From NCBI GenBank assembly GCA_036971615.1, contig JAYKKR010000008.1:248001-312000 (forward strand): a stretch of DNA of 64,000 nucleotides, read 5' to 3'. The position numbers were made by a program, and so were the translations under genes. Under the pieces are notes generated by a model. The model made no database searches. It was given only the letters and a program-made list of their open reading frames with translations, and had not been told where the DNA came from. This DNA comes from Amyloporia xantha (taxonomy: Eukaryota > Basidiomycota > Agaricomycetes > Polyporales > Adustoporiaceae). This document shows positions 58,644 to 64,000 of this stretch, piece after piece (position 1 is the stretch's first letter; the number at the start of each line of letters is the position of its first letter).

Positions 58644-60019
58644 TCAGACAATATCCCAGAGTTCCTCAAGAGCACAGCAGAACTGCACACAGAGCGTCAG
58701 CGACTTGACCACGAGACGTGCCAAAACGCTGCAACAGCTCACCTTGCCACAAGCGACCGACGCGCTGAGTGGGAAGTCGCTAATACTGATTTTTTGATCC
58801 ACGACGGCATCGGCAAAGTCATCCCTGCCTCGCGCCATGGCTCCTACAAAGACGGCGATGGAGTGCGTCTCGGGGAGTGTGGGCAAGAACCTGGACAGCC
58901 GCACTGTAGGTGCATCGCCAGAAAGGGCTGTCAAAAGCCGCCGTCAATGCATGATAAATTTGTCGAAAAGGGGTACATACTCAATTTCATGGTGTTCACC
59001 GGTAGGTGATCGGTGACTGGGTTCTGTACAGGGGTCAGCAAGTGTATCTATGCTAACGAAGCAGACGGCTGCTCACCTTGATGACCTTGAGCAGCTTCTC
59101 GGAGCCGTTCACGCCCCGGATCTGCAACTTGTGCAGGAGCTGGACTGTATGATGCAGAAATCGAGGATCTGGTATCAGAAGTCGTCCATGAGAACAGATA
59201 GAGGCCGCTACACACCCATCAACCCGCTAAACCGCTTGAACGTCCGGGGAATTCTCACATGCGGATTCACCTCGATGAGAACGCCCTTGGCTGTGTGAAT
59301 GTAGACTTGAAGGAGGCCGGCCTTGTTCAATGGCGAGTCCAACAGCGTCAACAGACACTACGACAACCGTCAACGGAAAAGCCCTGTGTAAATGCAAAGC
59401 ACGAGAACCATACCTGATGGGTGATATCCGGCCTCGCATCCGCAATGTCTCTGCCCGTCTTGGCCAGAATCCCCTGATGATCGTCGCAGTTCAAAAGGGC
59501 ATACTTGACATCACCCTCCCGTCCACCCTTGCTCCTTCCCGCGCTGCTGACCCGATAGGCTTCGAGACAAGCCTGCTCCAGGATAACAAACAGACGCCGC
59601 TGGGTCGAAGCGATGCCCTTCGGGACATGGGCCTGGACGGGGAGCATGAGCGGATTCGGGACCTGTATGAGGGGGTTGTTCGAGCTGCTGTTCATCATCT
59701 TGCGTGCTTTAGCTGGGAGAGGGCGAGTCGGTCTATCGGCAGCAGCGAGGCGCGACTCGTGGTGGTTTTTGGAAGGGTCGATCGGGGAGGAAGGAGAGGA
59801 GGAGCCGCTGTCTGACTCGGGATCGATTTGCATCTCCTCTCTTTCGGAGTCGGAGGCTGGGTCCTGCCTCCGGCGCTGCTTGGGTCGTTCGTCGGGCGGG
59901 GTGGACTTGGGGCGCAGCGGGGGGACGGTCAGGGCGGGGGATTTGATGATTTCGACAGCGTTGGCGCCGGAGTGTCGGCGGCGGCGGGAGGGGAGGGGCT
60001 GGTCGGGGCCGAGAGACAT
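58644..60019 (-). CDS. EMG1: 18S rRNA pseudouridine N1-methyltransferase Emg1/Nep1
   Basis: Emg1 (Nep1) is a SPOUT-class enzyme that methylates the hypermodified pseudouridine of 18S rRNA, upstream of the Tsr3 step, and is required for 40S biogenesis. Starting at 60019 ([20 protein letters not shown]), an unusually long acidic/Ser-rich N-terminal extension of about 115 residues precedes the catalytic part. The core shows [68 protein letters not shown], then [20 protein letters not shown] and [15 protein letters not shown], ending LWDIV at 58644. Several introns split it (near 59035-59080, 59140-59215, 59345-59410). TSR3, which acts on the same nucleotide, also lies in this window. Confidence 0.95.
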
Positions 60020-60442
60020 GGCGGCGGTCGTGACGGAGGAAAAGAAAGGGATCGAGAGGATAAATTAGACCGATGGTCTATGGGAGGGAGAACGATGTGT
60101 GTTGTGTTGTGTGCTCAGTTCATAAGGCGAGCAGAGCTAGCGAGAAGCGGCAGCGCCTGAGAACCGGAATGGTAAACGTGCTTGCGTGGGCTCAGTCCCC
60201 GCAAATTTCACACCGATCCGCCCTCTCCTCTCACCCCTCGGCAGCCAATGTCGATGGCGGCATGCTCTCTACCCTCGTACGTAAAATCATCACAGTGCCC
60301 AATGTAATTCCAAATGGATACCATCCTGCTATGTACATGTAATACACTCGTTGGTCGCATTCCGTATCCCTCCAAATCATCGTAACCCGAATGTCAGTGC
60401 ACAGCTAGCTGGCTGTGTACAGACAAAGTATCGTCCTCCGCT
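60020..60442. other. EMG1 upstream / FUR1 downstream region
   Basis: About 420 bases holding the EMG1 promoter and FUR1 3' end (both genes on the minus strand). Nothing else was recognised. Confidence 0.5.
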
Positions 60443-61623
60443 TCAGGAGCAGTATCTAGCGATCGCTCGTCCATGAGCTCAGAAGCCGCATCCCAAGGCA
60501 AACCCCGTACCTTCTTTCCCCAAAATCGCCAAGCCCCGGCACGATGTACGCCTTCTCATTCAAGCCCTCATCAATCCAGCCCGTAATCTAGATCCAATAC
60601 ATCACACTCAGCACACGCTCGTCCAGGAATAGATCCCAGACACGTACAACACGCAGAGGGCGGGGTATTTCGTGCAGAAATTCCTCAGGCCCTCGGGCGA
60701 CGAGATCTGTGCATCGTAACCGTCAGTTCGGCCTCCATTTACGATGCACCGCCAGAGATCGTACCAAATTGATGAAGATGATGCGCTCTTCGGGCACACC
60801 GTGCTCCATGATGACTTCCACCGCCTTCATCGCAGAGCCACCAGTAGCTGTAGTATACGCATGTGTAAATATTTCTGATGCAGTCTGTTCTGTACCTACC
60901 GAGCATCGGATCCAGCAGCAAGACATAACGTTGCGCAATGTCTTGCGGAAGCTACATTGCCCGTATTTCAGCACCCATCCATCACCGTGTTCGGATCACA
61001 GCAGCTGGAAACGCGCCTTGGAATAGAAGAGCTTAGGCTGCGCCGTCTCTTCGTCCTGCCGAGCAGAAGCGTCGCAGTGAGCGGCGAGGTCATGCAGAGC
61101 ATTCGGAGTAGGGCAACGTCCATACCCTCTGAATCAGGATTTTGCCAATGCGAACGCTCCTGCACACTTCCCGTAGGCCCGCTTCCATGGCCTGGTGTCG
61201 CTCGATAGATCAGCGCCGCGTCCCTTCGGTCGACATATGTGTGTGGAGGCACGCACCTCCCCCGCCCGCAGGATGGACACCCCGCATATATGTCCTTCAA
61301 AGCCCACTCCTTCATAGGTCGCGCCCTAGTGCACATCGCACGAACGTGCATGGTCACACGAGCCCGGCACCGCGAGATCACGGCGCACCACTCACCGTAG
61401 GAGTCTCCACAGTCTTGGGCACGACAGGCAGGTGGTTGAGGCCCTCCTCCACCAGCAGGCGAATGATACGATCCGAGTAGAAGAGAAAGTCCCCACGGCT
61501 CGTGTTCTTGTCCCTGATGATGGTGTAGAGGGCCTCCAGTTGGGCGGTCTGTGGGAGCGTGAAGACGGAGGGTGGGAGCGAAGCGGGCGTCGATTGGGAG
61601 GTGGGGGCGTGCGGCACGACCAT
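60443..61623 (-). CDS. FUR1: Uracil phosphoribosyltransferase
   Basis: Fur1 converts uracil and PRPP to UMP in the pyrimidine salvage pathway; in fungi it is also needed for 5-fluorouracil toxicity. The start at 61623 gives [20 protein letters not shown], then [20 protein letters not shown] and [20 protein letters not shown]. Splicing joins [52 protein letters not shown], then the PRPP-binding loop [29 protein letters not shown] and [15 protein letters not shown]. Near the end [14 protein letters not shown] is followed by a small intron (GTACGG...GCTAG) and a last exon encoding YCS, which matches the YYC-type ending of yeast Fur1, so I place the stop at 60443. Without that splice the frame stops at 60456. 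About seven exons. Confidence 0.93.
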
Positions 61624-62088
61624 GGTGGAATCCTGTGCACGCTGGTCGGGTAGACGTGGATAGTAGTATCGTCGACGAGGGCGCAGATAGCTACGATGCT
61701 ACTGCTATATTCACGTCACGCTGCGAATTCGCCGCAGGACGGGGAGAGAAGACCGGGAGCATATGCTAAGGACTGTAGTATAGGTGCGAAATTCTCCATC
61801 GCGATAAATACCTTCCACTCGATAGCGTCTCGACTGGCCTCCGCGCCATCGACAATGACTCAAATCACTATTACACATTATACTTTTACGTCAGGGAAGC
61901 ATCTACTCAAGCGTGTCGACCTTTCCTAAGAGAAAGGCCCAAAGTCGGCAGACATTCAGATCTGAACCATACCTGCCCTATTTCACGAGGCTCGCGCGAA
62001 GGACCTTCGCGTAGCCGTTGCAGTCAGATTAGCACGATGGACTTGTAGGTAATACAATTTTTGGAATATGCTCTCTAATGCGAGTCGT
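61624..62088. other. FUR1 upstream region
   Basis: Intergenic, 465 bases between the FUR1 start and the CCT2 stop. No gene or clear promoter element was recognised. Confidence 0.5.
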
Positions 62089-64000
62089 CTAGACCGCCTC
62101 TCGTCTCCGCGGTGTCGCCCGGAGAATATCGTCCACACTGTTGATACACATCAGACGGAGGACACTCCGCTAAGCTCGGAATGGCACTCACCGAAGAATC
62201 ATTTCCGCAGCCTCGCTTGCGCTGAGGACTACTTGCCGCTTCAGCTTGTAGCTTTCGGTAATGCCAAGCTTCCTCATGGATCCAATCGATCCCTCGTTCA
62301 TGTCTAAAGGTTCCGTCAGCCTGTGTACCACGTCTTCACGCCTAGACGCAAGTCACTCACCAAGTCCAGCATCTGCCTGTCCCTCGTAATGCGCAGCTCG
62401 CAATTTCGACACCAGGTCAGACGAGTCGTACCCGGCGTTGTCGGCCAGGATGGTCGGTATCTGCCGCAGAGCCTTGCTGAACGCCTCCGCCGCGATGGCC
62501 TTCTTCCCGGTGATTTTCCGCGCCTCTTCCTCGACCGCACAGCTCATGAGCATCTCGGCGCACCCGCCGCCGAGGACCACCCGCGTCTCCTTTACGGTCT
62601 GCGACAGTACCGATAACGCGTCGTGTAGCGACCGCTCTGCCTCGTCGACCATCTGTGAAGTGGATCCGCGCAGCACGACCGTGCACGCTTCGCCCGCGGC
62701 AACACCAGAGAACTTGATCAGCTACATGACACATTGCATTAGCTTGACGCCAGTTTTAATTGATGGTGAATGCCCTGACCTTGTCCTCACCGATCATGAT
62801 CTCCTCAATCAGGTCACACCGGCCGAGCTTGACCAGGTCTGGTCGGTCGAACGTACTCGCTATCTCTCCGCCAGTAACGAGCGACAATCGCTCCACGCCC
62901 TCAAAGTCAGCGTGTTCAATAGTCACGATGCCCTTGTCGGCAAGTAGTGATTCGGGGTAGTTGTAGATGAGTTGACGGTTGACGAAGCAGTTGATGCCGT
63001 GGGTGGCGATAGCTTCAACCTTGGCCTTCATTTTCTCCTGCGAAGATGAACCATGTAACTCATGAGTCGTGGTGCATGCATAACGGCATGGGTGACAATT
63101 TACCCTTTCTGCGCGCTCCAGCTCTGCAAGCTTCCCAGTGCTGTCCACCTTCACACGCGCTCCGAAGATCTTGATCTTGTCCGTGTCCATCGCTGCCGAA
63201 GAGCACGTTCAAACGGCAGCTCAGCATACAGCAGACCGCGTGCGAACTTACATGTATTCGCGATGAGAATCTTTGCATTCTCCAGACGTTTGGGGCAATT
63301 GATACCGATCGTTTTGTCCAGGATGAAGCCTTTCTTCGTGTCAGTGACGTTTGTGAAGACAAGAACTAGAAATAGGCACACCTTCATCAAGATACGAGTC
63401 TGTCAGTTTCTCTCCGACCTTCTTGATAATCTGAATATGGTCCAGATCCGTCGAGCCCTAGAGGGACATAGTTGCGGAGGATACAAGACAAAAGCAAGCC
63501 ATTGGCAAATACCTTTAATCGGAGAACAGCATCAACAGCTAAATTTGCGAAGTAATCTTTATCCTGCGAGAGGACTTTTGATGAGAGTGTGGTTCGTGCA
63601 ATATTGAAGAGGTCTTGTCTGAACTGCGCTGGGTCCGCGCTACAGAAATCTCCAATGAGCCTCAGCACCCAAAGGCTTATCCGGAGAAGAGATAGAGGTC
63701 CAAATCCGTCACGTCACGTCAAGACTCACCTATGGTCGACTGCAGCCTTCTCGAGTGCCTTCAGTGCCGCTATACTGGCAATCCTGTATCCCTCCACAAT
63801 AGTTTGCGGGTGGATCTTCATGGCAATCAACTTCTCTGCCTCCCTCAACAGCTCAGCAGCGAGCACGCACACGCTCGTCGTGCCGTCGCCGACTTCGTCG
63901 TCCTGCACCTTCGAGATGTTCACTAGGATTTTGGCGGCGGCGTTGTCGAGCTGAATGGATTTCAGGATCGTCGCGCCGTCGTTGGTGACGTTGATGTCGC
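62089..64000 (-). CDS. CCT2: Chaperonin CCT/TRiC subunit beta (partial, N-terminus beyond the window)
   Basis: Cct2 is one of the eight subunits of the cytosolic chaperonin that folds actin and tubulin. The N-terminal part is missing at the right edge. What is present begins [20 protein letters not shown], then [20 protein letters not shown] (GDGTT is the ATP-site motif), [40 protein letters not shown] and [20 protein letters not shown]. It continues [40 protein letters not shown] and [20 protein letters not shown], with [13 protein letters not shown], and ends [14 protein letters not shown] with the stop at 62089-62091. The segments RQLIYNYPE and DSTGKLAE identify beta among the eight paralogues. 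At least eight introns. Confidence 0.95.

Overview
This window looks like nuclear DNA of a filamentous basidiomycete, most likely an Agaricomycete. The evidence is dense genes with many phase-variable introns of about 50-60 nt, a typical fungal housekeeping set, and decayed coding remnants of a kind I associate with mushroom-forming fungi. No rRNA, confident tRNA or CRISPR was seen. All identifications come from reading translated exons by eye; no search was run.

The window has two compartments. Positions 1-35,000 are AT-rich and dominated by repeats: (i) a repeat family with an internal 22-bp minisatellite (6346-9182, shorter copy 17567-18756, an end at 1-99); (ii) a roughly 0.8-kb direct-repeat family whose right end carries a 15-bp inverted repeat (1700-2527, 9493-10320, partial copies at 3975 and 12924); (iii) a Ty3/Gypsy pol remnant with CGA-to-TGA stops (4690-6293, minus); (iv) a 0.7-kb inverted duplication (12214-13935); (v) a large hairpin (14774-15162); and (vi) a cluster of elements whose ends read CATCAGG...CCTGATG (22367-27436, 27993-29639, and unpaired ends at 19607, 24356 and 31884). 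A few gene-like items survive here, all of unknown function: a tiny-exon RGG gene (312-1463, minus), a Cys-motif ORF (2598-3366), a Cys-cluster gene remnant (11323-12417, minus), and decayed coding regions at 15213-16520 and 20640-22366.

From about 35,040 to the right edge the window is compact, gene-rich and nearly free of repeats. In order: TSR3 (18S rRNA acp modification), mitochondrial ribosomal protein mL41, mitochondrial asparaginyl-tRNA synthetase, SmD1, a 1,386-residue PPR protein, an ER thioredoxin/PDI-like membrane protein, CGI121 (KEOPS), SCO1 (copper insertion into cytochrome oxidase), NDUFB7 (complex I), RPN10 (proteasome ubiquitin receptor), two tandem actin genes, SEC14, EMG1/NEP1 (18S rRNA methyltransferase), FUR1 (uracil phosphoribosyltransferase) and the C-terminal part of CCT2 (running off the right edge). 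Two themes recur: 18S rRNA maturation (TSR3, EMG1), and mitochondrial expression and respiration (mL41, AsnRS, PPR, SCO1, NDUFB7). CCT2 belongs to the chaperonin that folds actin, and two actins lie near it. I regard these as chance groupings of housekeeping genes rather than an operon-like system. Several pairs are divergent with short shared promoters: TSR3/mL41, SMD1/PPR, PDI-like/CGI121 and RPN10/ACT1.

The most distinctive signals are the CATCAGG-ended elements with perfect 34-bp terminal inverted repeats and intron-like arrays that have no coding frame, the inverted duplication, a 360-bp TA-flanked MITE in the SCO1 upstream region, and a 6-nt microexon shared by both actin genes.
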